Positions 1 through 10,800 of a stretch of DNA of 64,000 nucleotides are shown here, piece by piece. The position numbers and the translations under genes are program-made. Every line of letters starts with the position of its first letter. Position 1 is the first letter of the stretch. The notes below the pieces were generated by a model, which was given only the letters and a program-made list of their open reading frames with translations, did no database searches and had not been told where the DNA came from. The DNA comes from JBBWZH01 sp035544115. GTDB lineage: Bacteria; Actinomycetota; Actinomycetes; Mycobacteriales; CADCTP01. The stretch spans positions 2,294,001 to 2,358,000 of the forward strand of contig OY970235.1 in assembly GCA_963714145.1 (NCBI GenBank). The letters are read 5' to 3'.

Positions 1-900
1 CTGCCGGCTGTACCCGGTCTGGGCGCCGCCCCGGGAACCGGGCCGATGCTGCCCGGGCTGCCGGCCGGGCCGGACGCCCTGGCGGCCGGCGCGGCCGGGC
101 CTGGGTCAGCCGGCGGTCTGCCGGATCTCGGCCTGGGTGCGGCAGGGGCGGGTCTCGGCGGAGGCTCGGCCGGGGCAGTGCCGGACCTGCCCGCGGTGCC
201 TGACCTCGGCTCGCCCGGCGCGGGCTCGCAGCTGGCCGGCCTCGGCGCGGGGCCGGCCCTGCCGGCGACCGTCCCGGGCTTCACCGGGCTGCCCACGCCG
301 GGCACCGGCGGGCTCGGGACGCTGCCCGGGGGGAGCCCGGGCAGCGGGATCAGCGTGCCCGGGCTGCCCGGTTCGCCGTCCGGGGGCGGCCCGTTCCCCG
401 GCATCGGCGTGCTACCACCGGGCACCGGGGCAGGCGCCGGCCCCGGCCGGACCGGGATTCCGGGCGGGCTCTCCGCGAGTGGGAGCCGGACACCTGGCAT
501 CGGCGGCCTTCCCGGCACCGGTGCCGGCCTCGGTCGGGTGCCCGGGATCGGTGCGCTTCCGGCCGGGCAACGTGGCCTCGGCTTGCCGAGTCCCGCCGAG
601 CTCGGCCTACCCGGCGCCGGCCGGGCCGGCGGCACCGGCCCGGTCGAGCCGGTTCCGGGCGCGTCGGCCCGGGGCGCTCCGGCGGTGGGTGGGCTCGCCG
701 AGCCGGTGCCTGGCGGGGTCGCCGGGCCCACCGGTGGGGCTGCCGGCGGCGCTGCGGGCGGGGCCTACCCGCCGTACATGCCGTTCGGCGGGGGCGGTGG
801 TACGGGCCGGGACGACCGCGGCCGGCTGCTCTGGCTGGACGAGGACCCGGACCTGTGGAGCGCGGACCTGAGCACCGTGCCGCCCCCGGTGATCGGCTGA
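1..900 (+). CDS. Gly/Pro-rich low-complexity protein, 5' end outside the window
   Basis: The frame is open from base 1 and ends at a TGA at 898-900, so the gene probably begins upstream; the first ATG inside the window is at 46. The sequence is almost entirely Gly, Pro, Ala and Leu in irregular PGLPG/PGIGG-type repeats, with an acidic, Trp-containing tail (WLDEDPDLWSADLS) near the C-terminus. No catalytic domain is recognisable. It sits 27 bases upstream of the YbaB-like gene and ahead of the WXG100-like and giant genes. Pro/Gly-rich proteins are common partners in type VII secretion loci, so an accessory or secreted role there is an inference from context. No function can be assigned from the sequence. 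Confidence 0.7.
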   Translation: MPAVPGLGAAPGTGPMLPGLPAGPDALAAGAAGPGSAGGLPDLGLGAAGAGLGGGSAGAVPDLPAVPDLGSPGAGSQLAGLGAGPALPATVPGFTGLPTPGTGGLGTLPGGSPGSGISVPGLPGSPSGGGPFPGIGVLPPGTGAGAGPGRTGIPGGLSASGSRTPGIGGLPGTGAGLGRVPGIGALPAGQRGLGLPSPAELGLPGAGRAGGTGPVEPVPGASARGAPAVGGLAEPVPGGVAGPTGGAAGGAAGGAYPPYMPFGGGGGTGRDDRGRLLWLDEDPDLWSADLSTVPPPVIG

Positions 901-927
901 CCGCGGCGCCCAGGACGGAGGATCGCC

Positions 928-1524
928 ATGCCGACAGACGCCCGCGGGCCGGCTACGCCTGACCGCGACCCACTGCAGGAGGGCTCAGCCCCGCCGCCCG
1001 GCCCGACCGGGCCCGGCGGGCCGGAGGCGCGGGCCCGGCTGGACGCGCTGCGGGCCGAGGTGGACGGGCTGATGGCCGGGTACGAGGCGGCGCAGCGCCG
1101 GATCTCTGCCACGTACCGGCAGGTGCGGCAGCTGACCGGGCGGGCGCGGTCGGCCGACCGGCTGGCCAGCGTCACGGTCGGCCCCCGCGGCCAGGTCACC
1201 GTGATCGAGCTGGATCCGCAGGTGTACCGCAGGTACGACCCGCCGCGGCTGGCCGCGCTGCTGGTCGAGCTGGCCGGCAAGGCGGCCGGCGAGGTGACCG
1301 GGCAGGTCGAGGAGTTGCTCGGTGCGCTGCTGCCACCGGGCGTTCCGGTGCGGCCGCTGCTGGCCGGCGAGGTGGACCCGGCTGCGCTGGGCGCGCACAC
1401 CGGGCCGACCCAGGCTGAGTTCGGCGAGTGGTGGGCTTCGGTCACCCAGCTCCCCACGCCCGGGTCGGACCGCCCGCCACCCAGCCGGCGGCCGGGGCGG
1501 CCGGCCGGCGACCGGAGGCACTGA
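928..1524 (+). CDS. YbaB/EbfC-like protein of a WXG100 locus
   Basis: This 198-residue protein has a disordered Pro-rich N-terminus (about residues 1-32). A helical YbaB/EbfC-like core follows (about 33-130): a long amphipathic helix (ARLDALRAEVDGLMAGYEAA), then a strand-rich stretch (SVTVGPRGQVTVIELDP) and a further helix pair. The tail is Pro/Arg-rich and probably disordered. Canonical YbaB is a nucleoid-associated DNA-binding dimer of about 110 residues. Actinobacteria carry longer versions beside WXG100 and type VII-secreted genes, as here. The start has a good ribosome site (GGAGGA, 916-921). The stop lies one base before the GTG of the WXG100-like gene, which indicates an operon. Confidence 0.7.
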   Translation: MPTDARGPATPDRDPLQEGSAPPPGPTGPGGPEARARLDALRAEVDGLMAGYEAAQRRISATYRQVRQLTGRARSADRLASVTVGPRGQVTVIELDPQVYRRYDPPRLAALLVELAGKAAGEVTGQVEELLGALLPPGVPVRPLLAGEVDPAALGAHTGPTQAEFGEWWASVTQLPTPGSDRPPPSRRPGRPAGDRRH

Positions 1525-1525
1525 C

Positions 1526-1861
1526 GTGGACGGTTTCGCGGTCGACCCGGCCGGCCTGTCCACCGCGGCGACCGGCTATGGCGACGCCCGCGACGAGCTG
1601 GCCACCCTGCACACCCAGCTGTCGGCCGGGCTGGCGGCACTGGACGGCTGCTGGGGCGACGACGAGCCCGGCCAGGCATTCGCCGCGGTGTACGTGCGGC
1701 CGGCCGCGGCCACCCACGAGTCGTTCCACCCCGGCCGCCCCGGCTCGGTGGCCGCCGGGCTGCACGAGCTGATGGCCGGCCTGCAGTGGTGCGCCACGAA
1801 CTACACGGCCAACGAGGAGACCACCGTGGCGCGGACCCCGCGCCTGGACCCGGCCGGCTGA
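1526..1861 (+). CDS. WXG100/ESAT-6-like small helical protein
   Basis: A GTG start at 1526, preceded by GGAGG at 1514-1518, gives 111 residues. This is the size of WXG100 proteins, which form helical hairpins and are exported by type VII (ESX) systems, often as partners of larger effectors. The predicted turn is CWGDDEPGQAF (about residues 45-55), a W-x-G/D variant of the WXG motif, between two Ala/Leu-rich helices. The gene follows the YbaB-like gene by one base and precedes the giant gene by 12 bases in the same frame, so the three are probably co-transcribed. The start was chosen on the ribosome site and because the upstream frame belongs to the previous gene. The family call is by pattern only. 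Confidence 0.7.
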   Translation: MDGFAVDPAGLSTAATGYGDARDELATLHTQLSAGLAALDGCWGDDEPGQAFAAVYVRPAAATHESFHPGRPGSVAAGLHELMAGLQWCATNYTANEETTVARTPRLDPAG

Positions 1862-1873
1862 CCAGGCGCCCGG

Positions 1874-4800
1874 ATGGACGTTCCGCCGCTCCTACCGCCG
1901 GACATGAGCATCTTCTACACGATCGCGGTCGGGCAGCAGTGGCCGAAAGCCAGCGAGACCCAGCTGCGCGCGCTCGGCAACGAGTGGATGCGGGCGCAGG
2001 GCGGGTTGCGGCGGGCCGGGGCCACCCTGGGCACGGCCCGCCGAGGTGTCGCCGCAGTCGACGTGTCCCCGTCCGCGGAGGCGGCCGATCAGCGGGCGGC
2101 CACGCATGTGCAGGGCATGGTCGACCTGGACCAGCGCTCGGCGACCATGGCCGCGGCACTGATCAACAACGCCAACCAGACCGAGTACACCAAGCTGCAG
2201 ATCGACGGCATGCTCGCGCTGCTCTACACCCAGGTCGCCTACGCGCTGGCCTGGGCGCCGTACACCGGCGGGATGAGCATCAGCGAGGCCTTCCTGGCCG
2301 CCCGGATGGCGCAGGGGTGGGTACGCACCGCGGTGGCCCGGCTGATCGACGCGGTCAGCTTCTTCGTGCTGCCCGAAGCCTTCGCGCAGACCGTGCAGGT
2401 CGCGAACGGGCACCGGGACGGCTTCGACGCCCCGGCACTACTCCGTGCCGGCGAGCACGGCGTGCTGCTGGCCGGGGCCGGCCTCGGGGTCAGCCAGCTG
2501 CTCGGACGGGGGCCCGGGGCCGCCCTGATGCAGCGGGTATTCGGCCGCGGCTCGAAGCTGGCGGCCGGCGTCCTGGACGGCGCGATCGCCTTCCCGGCCA
2601 GCAACGCGGCGATGTACTACGCCGACGTGACCGGCCGGACCGAGCACGAGATGCACGGGCCGTTCGACGGCTGGTGGAAGGCCGCGCTGGCCGGCGGCAC
2701 CTATGGCGCCGCGTTCTACGGCCTCGGCCACGTCCGGAAGCCGACCGAGTTCAGCCTGGTCACCAAGGACGGGAACGTCCTGCGCGGCTACCGGCTGCCG
2801 GGCGGCCAGCTCTCCCTGCTGGACGCCACCGGCAAGCCGCTCGGCCGGGCCCGGCTCGGCACCGACGGCTCACTGCTCGGCCGCGACAACGTGGTGGTGG
2901 CGCCGCCGATCGAGCAGTACACCCGGACCATCCGGGCCGGCGCCGACCGTGGCGATACCGACACGCACGTCCTCGAATCCGGTCAGTTCCGCCAGCTGAT
3001 GGCGACCAAGCCGATCGGCCTGGGGCCGAATGCCGGCGGAACCGCCGTCTACCAGGCCATCGACGGCCAACTGCGCCGGGTCGCCACCCGCACCGCCGAC
3101 GGCCGGTTGGTCGCCTACACCGAACCGCCCCGGCGCCCCCCGGGACCGCAGCCCGGCCCGGGGCCCGAGCCCGGGCCGGGCCCGGGCGGCGCCGGGCCCC
3201 GGCCGGCCGGCGGCCCCGATGGCAGCACGAGCCCAGCCGGCTCCGCCCGGCCCGAACCCTCCGCCCCGCCCCGCGGCGAGTCCTCCACTCCACCCCGCGG
3301 TGAGCCCGGTGCGGCGCCTCGCGGCGAGCACGGCGCCGCGGCTCTCGGTGAGCCAGCACGGACCGTGCCGGCACGGGGTGCACCCGCCGGCGAGCCCGGA
3401 CAGAGTGGGCCCGGACGGACCGGGCCCGGACAGAGTGGGCCCGTCGGCGAGCCCGGACGGACCGGGCCCGGACGGACCGAGGTCGGCCCGGTCGGCGCCG
3501 GACGGGCCGAATCAGCCGGCAGCGGCCCTGCCAGCGGTCCCGCCCGTACCGAGGCGGCAGGTGGTGCCGCGGCCCCGCACGCCACCGACGCGGTGCGGCC
3601 GGCCGACGCGAGCCGCCGGGACACCGGCCACACGGCGCACGAACCTCCACCCGTCGCTGCCGGAGCGCACGACTCCGGAGACCGCCGCGGCCCCAGCCAC
3701 AGCCCGGACGGCCGCCCCGCGTCCACGGCTGCCGGGTCGGCCGACGCCGGCCACCGGGACACCGGCCGTACCACGGCGCATGAATCGTCGCCCGCCGCTG
3801 CCGGACCACACGACTCCGGAAACAGCCACGGCCCGGACGGACGGCACGAGTCCAGCGACATCCGCCGCGCCAGCCCCGGCGCGGACGGACGGCACGAGTC
3901 CGGCGACACACCTCGGCCCAGCCGCGGCACGGAGGGACGGCACGAGTCCGGAGCGGTCGGTCGGGCCGACGTCGGCCACGGCGCCGCCGACCGGACCGCG
4001 CCGGGCACCCCGCCGCCGGACGCCGCCCGGCACCGCAGCGGGTTGTCCGATCCGGCGGCAGTAGCCGATTCCGGCCCGACCCCGGCCGGGGCGGTCGTGG
4101 CCGGAGAAGGCGGCCGGGATGGGGTTGGCGGGCATCGGGCCGGGGGTGGGCGTCCGGCCGAAGCCGGCCGGTCCGGGGTGACTGATCGGGCGGCCGGGGA
4201 GATCCGGGCGGAGCAGGAGCGACCGGTGGGTGGCGGCGACGACCAGCCCGGTTCCGGCCGGGCGGAACCCCCCGGCCAGGGCCGCTCCGACGCCGCGGGC
4301 GATCCGCAGCCGGCGGCCGGTTCCGGCGGCGACGGGTCCGGCCACCGGCCGCCTCCGGACGGCCGGTCGGAGTCGGCGCCGGACGGCTGGGACCGCGTCG
4401 GCGGCGAGCCGGCCTACCGCTACCCGGGAGATGAGCGGATCTACTACCGGCGGCTCGCCGCCCTGGACGGCGCCCCCGAACTGCTGGAGGCGATCCAGTC
4501 CGGCCGCGACATCCTCACCGAGACGCGAGATGCGGCGCTGGCGGCCCTGGAGAATCTGGAGTGGGCGTCAGCCCCGAACATCGGCGAGCACAGCAGGCAG
4601 AACCTGCTCGCCCGCGCGCTCAACGACCTGTACCGGCTCGACCGGGGCCTGCAGTACGAAGCGCTTGCCGATGACCACCTACTCCGCCAGCAGGACGCCG
4701 ACGCGCTGGGCGTTCTGCTGAGCCGGGAGCCACGGCCCGCGGCGCACATCGCCGCCCGGTTGGACGACCTGATCAGGACCGTCGAGGGCGAACTGCCGGC

Positions 4801-7800
4801 GGTACCGCTCACCGAGGCAGGGCAGGCCGCCGACCGGCTGTTGGGATTCTACAGCGAACGCCAGGTCGAGCTCGACCTGCACGCCCTGCTCAACCCGGAC
4901 GGGACCGCCGCGGACCGGCTGGCGGACCAGCTCCGGGTCCGCCCGAGCGAGCGATTGCTGGACGATCTTCACGCGCTGACCACCGAGACCGCCGACGTCG
5001 CCGCCGAGTACCTGGCGGATCTGCGGAAGCCGGCGGGCCGCTTGCAGGAATGGAACGAGCAGACCCGGGACTGGCTCGAGGCGACCGCGAACAACCACAA
5101 CCTTCTGATCAGCCGGGCTCACTGGGCGGAGCGGGTGCTCGCGGAGGCGGGCCGGCAACGGCCGCTGCTGACGGAGTTCACCGACCAGTTGCGGCGGCTG
5201 ACCGACCCGGGCACGTCGCCGGACCTGCGGCGCGGGATCGCAGCCGCGGCGGAGTCCTGGCTGGTCGTCCCGCACAGCCCGGTGCCCGAGCCACCGCCCG
5301 GGTGGCGCGGTTGGCCGACGGAACCACCCGAACCCGGCGCCGGCGGCCAGCCAGCCGGCTCGGGCGACGGCGGCGGCGCGGGCACCGGAGGCGCTGGCAA
5401 GCCAGGCGCCGGCGATGACGGCGGCAGGGGCCACGGTGGCGGCGCGGGCAGTGGTGGCGCTGGCGGACCGTCCGGCGCTGGTCGCCTGCCGGGACCGCGG
5501 TCAGGCGACCGAGGCGCCACTGCCGGCGGGCCTGGCTCGGAGGGGACGGCAGGCCCGCCGGCCAGTGGTCGCGGTGCCCGCCCGGACGGCGGCCTGGACC
5601 TTCCGGACGGCGGTCGGGACCCGGGCGGAACGCCGGCGGCCGTCGCGTCGGCCGGCGAGCGTCGCCCGCTCGTCGCATCGCGAGCCGCCGCCCCGGTCGG
5701 GGACCGCGCCGCCGGGCTGATCGCACCGCCGCCGACCACGTCGGCCGACGCCGGGCCCGCGGCCGCGCCGCCGGTCGACCACCCGCACGTCAACCACGTG
5801 CGGGCGATGTTGCGCGGCACCGATCCGGCGGAGGCGCCCGCGCTCGCCCCGGAGCCGGGCGCCGACCGCGCCGGCTGGATCAAGGAGCTGCTCGCCGGCG
5901 CCAGCCACCCCACCGACTCAGCGGCCTGGCCGCACTCACTGACCGCCAATTCCCACCCCCGTGGCCCGGCCGGAAGCGATCCCACCCGAACCCCGACCGG
6001 CACCGCACCCGACGGTCCTGCCAACCGCGCCGCCGAGCGCCCCGGCCCGACCGACCCGCACCCGCGACCCCACGGCACCGGACCCGCCGACGGCCGTCCA
6101 CCCGAACCACCCGTCCACCCGGCGACCGCCCTCGACCCCGCCGCACCAGACCCCGCCCCGCCGACCGCGGCCAGCACAGCCCTACCGACCCCACCCGACC
6201 CGGCCCTGCCGACACCGGACCGCCGCACTGCACCGATCCCATCTAATCCGGCCCTAGGGACCGCGGCCGGCACCGTCCCACGGGCACCAGCCACCGCCGA
6301 ACCCACCCCACCCGACCCCGCCCTGCCGGCCTCGGCCCTGGCCCTGGCCCGTACCGCACCACCAGCACCGGCGAGCACCGCCGTACCGGCGAGCACCGCC
6401 GTACCGGCAAGCACCGCCGTACCGGCAAGCACCGCCGTACCGGCAGGCACCGCCGTACCGGCAAGCACCGCCCTACCGGCCGGCTCCGCCCTACCCGCGC
6501 CGGCCCGCGCGGCAGCACCAGCGCCGGTCAGCGCCGCCCCGCAGGCAGCGGTCGGCGCCGGTGCGGCGGGCGCGTCCACCGGCGGCCCGGCAGCCAACAC
6601 CGCCCCTCCCACCGCGCCCGGCGTGCTTCCGGCCACGCCGGCCCAGGTCGTGCCGCAGGACCGACCGGCCCGGGTGGTGCCGGCCGCGCCGCCGGCCAAG
6701 GCCGTACCGGACGGCCCACCCGCGCACGTGCTGCCGGCCGTCCCGCCGGCCAGAGTTGTGCCGGCCGTCCCACCCGCCCAGGCGGTGCCACAGAACGAAC
6801 CGGCCGGGGGAGCGACCGGCGGGTCCGGGCCGCTCCTGGCGCCGCCAGAGGTCGTCATCCCGGGCCGGGACGGGACGCCCGAGGTTGTGATCGTGCATGG
6901 GCCCGGCGGGCCGATCGAGGTCGAGATCCGGTCGCCGGGGCCCGCCCCGGCCACCCCGCTACGCGAGGTCGAGCCACCCGCAGGCGGGCCGGAGGTGCTA
7001 CCCGCGCCCGGTTCGGTGGCTGGCCCGGAGGTGGTCCCGACACCGGGCGGCGGCGAGGCTGTCCGGTTGGCGGGTGACGAGATCGTCCCGTTGCCCGCCG
7101 GCCCGGAGGTCCCCGCCGAGCCGCTGCCAGCCAGCCGCCCCGACCGCACGGCAGGACCAGACAGCTCGGCACGACCTGGCGGTGCGGCACGACCGGGCGC
7201 CGCGGTCAGCGGCGGTGACCGGGACGCGCTGCTGGCGGCGGTGGCCAGGACGCTGCCGGGCGGGCCGCCGGGCTACCTGCTGCCGGTACGGCTGCAGGGG
7301 CCCAGCGGAGCCGGGTACGACGTACGGGTGTCGCCGGCCAGGGCCGGAGCCGGGCCCGCGCCAGCGAGCGGCGGCGGCGGCAGCGCCGGCACTGGGGTGG
7401 ACCGCCGCAAGGAGTTCGCCGAGTGGCTGGAGAAGCTGCGGGCCGACTCGCCGGAGCTCGCCCGGCGCGTGGACGAGCGGCTCGAGGAACGCGGCGGTGG
7501 CATCGGGAACCTCGAACTCGCGGTGGCCGAGGTCGAGGCGGAACTGCGCCGCGAGCTGGCCGCGGCCATGCGGTCGGTCGGCGCGATCGCGGCCGAGGCG
7601 GTCGACGCGGGGCTGTTCCGGGGTGACCTGACCGCCGCCGACCCGGCTGGCGTCCAGGCGCTGGCCCGCAGCCTGCTGGCGTCCGCCGCCGAGGCCGCCA
7701 ACCTCGGCCGCTACCTGACCGTCGAGCCGATCGATGACATGCCCGGGTACTTCCAGCTGACGGCCGGCGGCCGCTCGGCCCGGCGCCGCTTCACCATCCG

Positions 7801-10800
7801 GGTCGGTGTGTTCGCGGCCGAGCTGCCCGCGGTCCGCGGACTGCCGCCGGCCGCCCGGGGCAGCCGCGTCACGCCGCCGGACGGCTCGACGCTGTGGGTC
7901 ATCGAGGTGCACCAGCGGATCGGCGTGCACAACCGGGACGGGATCGAGCGGGCGCTCGCGCACGAGCTGAGTGAGCTCAGCGCGCTCAGCCGGGGCGAGG
8001 CCGCCGAGGACGCGCACGCCGAGGGCCGGCTCACCGAGCTGGATCGCCTGGTCCGCCGGCTGCGGGCGGGCGAAGGGCAGTTGACCACCGGCGAGCAGCG
8101 CTGGCGGTACGCCCGGGACGTGTTCGAGTTCGCCGCGCTGGTCAAGGAGATCTGGCCAGGGAGCCGGGGGTTCGGCTGGTACCTGGCACGTTCGGCCGAC
8201 CGGGCGGCGCTGAAGGCGACGCTCTGGCGTTACCTCACCAGCCGCCGGCGCGGCCCCGGCTGGGTCGCCGACGTCTGGCGGGACAGCCAGCGCGTGACCC
8301 GGGCGGTCAGCGCCGCGGCGGCCTACCGGCAGCGGGCCGGGCTGAAGTCGGTTGCCGGCGACCCCGAGGTCCTGGCGGCGCTGCAGGCGGAGCAACGGCG
8401 TACCGCGACGGTCCGTGCCGCGATCGACGAGGCGCTGGCGGGTGCCGGCGCGCTCGGGCTGGCCGCCAGCTGGGACGGCGATCCGGGCGGTGGCCTGGTC
8501 ACCGTCCACCCGACCGACCCGACGCAGCGGCGGCGCCCGCCCGGCGCGGGCACCGGCGGCGCCCCGGACGGTCCGGCGGCCAGCCTGCTGGACGTGTCGG
8601 AGCTGGTGGCGCACCTCGCCGGGCTGGCCGACGAGGGCCTGCCGCCGGACGCGCTGGCGGCGGTGGCGCTGGCCGGGCTGGGCGAGGCCGCGTACACGGA
8701 GTTCCCCGACGCGGTCGCCGCGCACACCAAGGGCCTGGTGACCAGCCGGGCGATGGCCGTCGTCTGGACGCTGCGGCAGGCGCTGGCCGGGGCCAGGCGC
8801 ACGTCGCGGAGCCGGACCGGCGGCCGGATCGACCGGGCCAACGCACTCGCCCAGGCCGTCGCCCAGGCGGCGGTCGAGGTGGCGGCCGAGAGCCTGGCCG
8901 GCCCGCCGGGCGAGGGCTTCCTCGCGCACACCATCGATGCGGCCGGCCTGGCCACGGGCTCGGTGTTCGTGGTGCCGTACAGCGACCGGGCCGGCGGCGT
9001 CGGCCGGGCCGAGCTGGTGGACGTGCGCCCGGTGATCGCCGCGGTCGCCCCGCGGGCCGCCGCGGGTGTAGCCCTGACCTCGCTGATCGCGGCGGCGGCC
9101 GAGCAGCTCGGTGCGTACCTGGGGGCCCGCTACGGTCCGGGCCCGGCGACCCGCGGCGCGGCCGGGCCAGATCCGAGCGGTCCGGTCGATCCGGCCGACC
9201 TGGGAGCGCTGACCGCGCTCGGGCGGCTGCACGCCGGTACCACCGATCCGGGCCTCCGCGCCAAGGCGGTGCGGGCCGCCGAGCGCCGGCTCGCCGGACG
9301 ACCGATCGGCGACCCGGCCGGGTCGGACCGGATGCGCGCGGCCCTGCCGCCGGCGGCGTTCCAGCTGTGGGAGCAGGCCGTGGGGCTCGGCGCCGGCCCC
9401 CTCCCGGCCGCCGGCGGCGATCCGCGGGGTGGCGTCCCGCCAGTTCCCGGCCCGACCGGCGGGTCCGGCGCGCCGGGTGCCGCCCCCGCCCGCCCGGCCG
9501 GCGCGATCCGGGACCGCTGGCCGCGGCGCGGCCGGGCCGCGGACCGTCCGCGGCCGGCCAGGCGCCTGATCTGGCCGATCGAGCGCGCCGGCGACCCCGG
9601 CCAACCGGCGCTCCCCGGCGAGACCTGGACCACCGACCAGCTCCGCGGCTGGCTGACCGAGTACGAAGGGCTGCTCGCCGACGCCAAGGCCGCCGTCCAG
9701 GCGGACCAACTCGGCAGCCACGTCCGTGACTACGTGCGGAAGGTGCTTGCCTTCGCGCACGGGCTCACCGAACTGCAGGACCAGCTCATCGACCGGGCCG
9801 CGGAACATCAGCTCAGCGCGGTCCAGCTGACCGGCACCGGCAGCACCGTACCGGGCCGGCGGGCCCGCGAGGCCCAGCTGCGGGTCATCGAGGGCCAGAT
9901 CGACTACCACCTGTACCGAGCCGGCCAACTGCTGAACCAGTTCGACCAGGTCAGGGAGCTGATCCGGACGGCCCGGGAGTGGGGGCGGACCAGCCCGCTG
10001 CCCGGCGTCCCGCCGCACCTGGTCAAGCAGGTCGACCTGCTGTTCGGTGACCTGAGCGAGACGCCGCGAGCGACCGTCCTGGATGCCATCGTGCTCTACG
10101 GCTGGTTCAAGCTGCACGAGATGGAGGACATCGTCGAGCTCGGCATCGAGGGCGTGCAGGAGCGGCAGCAGCGCGAGAAGACCAGAGCCGTCGACGACGA
10201 GCGCCTGCTGGCCGCGCGTATCCAGGACGAGGAGAAGCGCCTGGCCGGCATCGACCGCTCGCTCCAGCGGGAGCTGGCCACACCGGCCGCGCCGGACGAC
10301 GCGGCGGCCGCCGCCGACCGGATCGCGGAGTTGAAGAGACGGCAGGATGACAGCCGCGACCGGCTCGAGCGGCTGCACCAGAAACACGCGACCGTCGTGG
10401 CCGGCCTGCCGGCCGCGGCGGCGGCCCGCGAGCGGCTGGCGGCGGACGGCTCCAACCAGCTGCTTCCCGACGATCACCACCTGGTGCGCGAGCGCCGGAT
10501 CGCCGAACTGACCGGCGAGCTCGACCGGGTCTCCGCCCAACTCGCCGGCAGCGGCGACGTGGCCGAGCTGCACCGTCTCGCCGGCCGGCAGGCGGAGCTG
10601 GTCCGCCGGCTGGCGGAGCTACGGGCGGCCGAGGCGGCGTTCCAGCACCGCCGGTCCGGGAACGCGGAGCTCTACCGGTCGCTGTACCGGGCGGCTCGGC
10701 AGGCCCAGGCGGACCAGGCGGCCGTGCAGAAGCTGACGGTCCGGCTGGCCGAGGCCCAGGCCGGCCCCGACGCGAGCCGGGTCCGGGAGCTGACCTGGTG

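Noticed and set aside
2760..6242. Long minus-strand open frames opposite the giant gene.
   Set aside because: They are Arg/Pro/Ala-rich mirror frames of high-GC low-complexity coding sequence with no motifs.
6367..6492. CRISPR array.
   Set aside because: The 18-bp units are contiguous without spacers and encode a hexapeptide repeat in frame.
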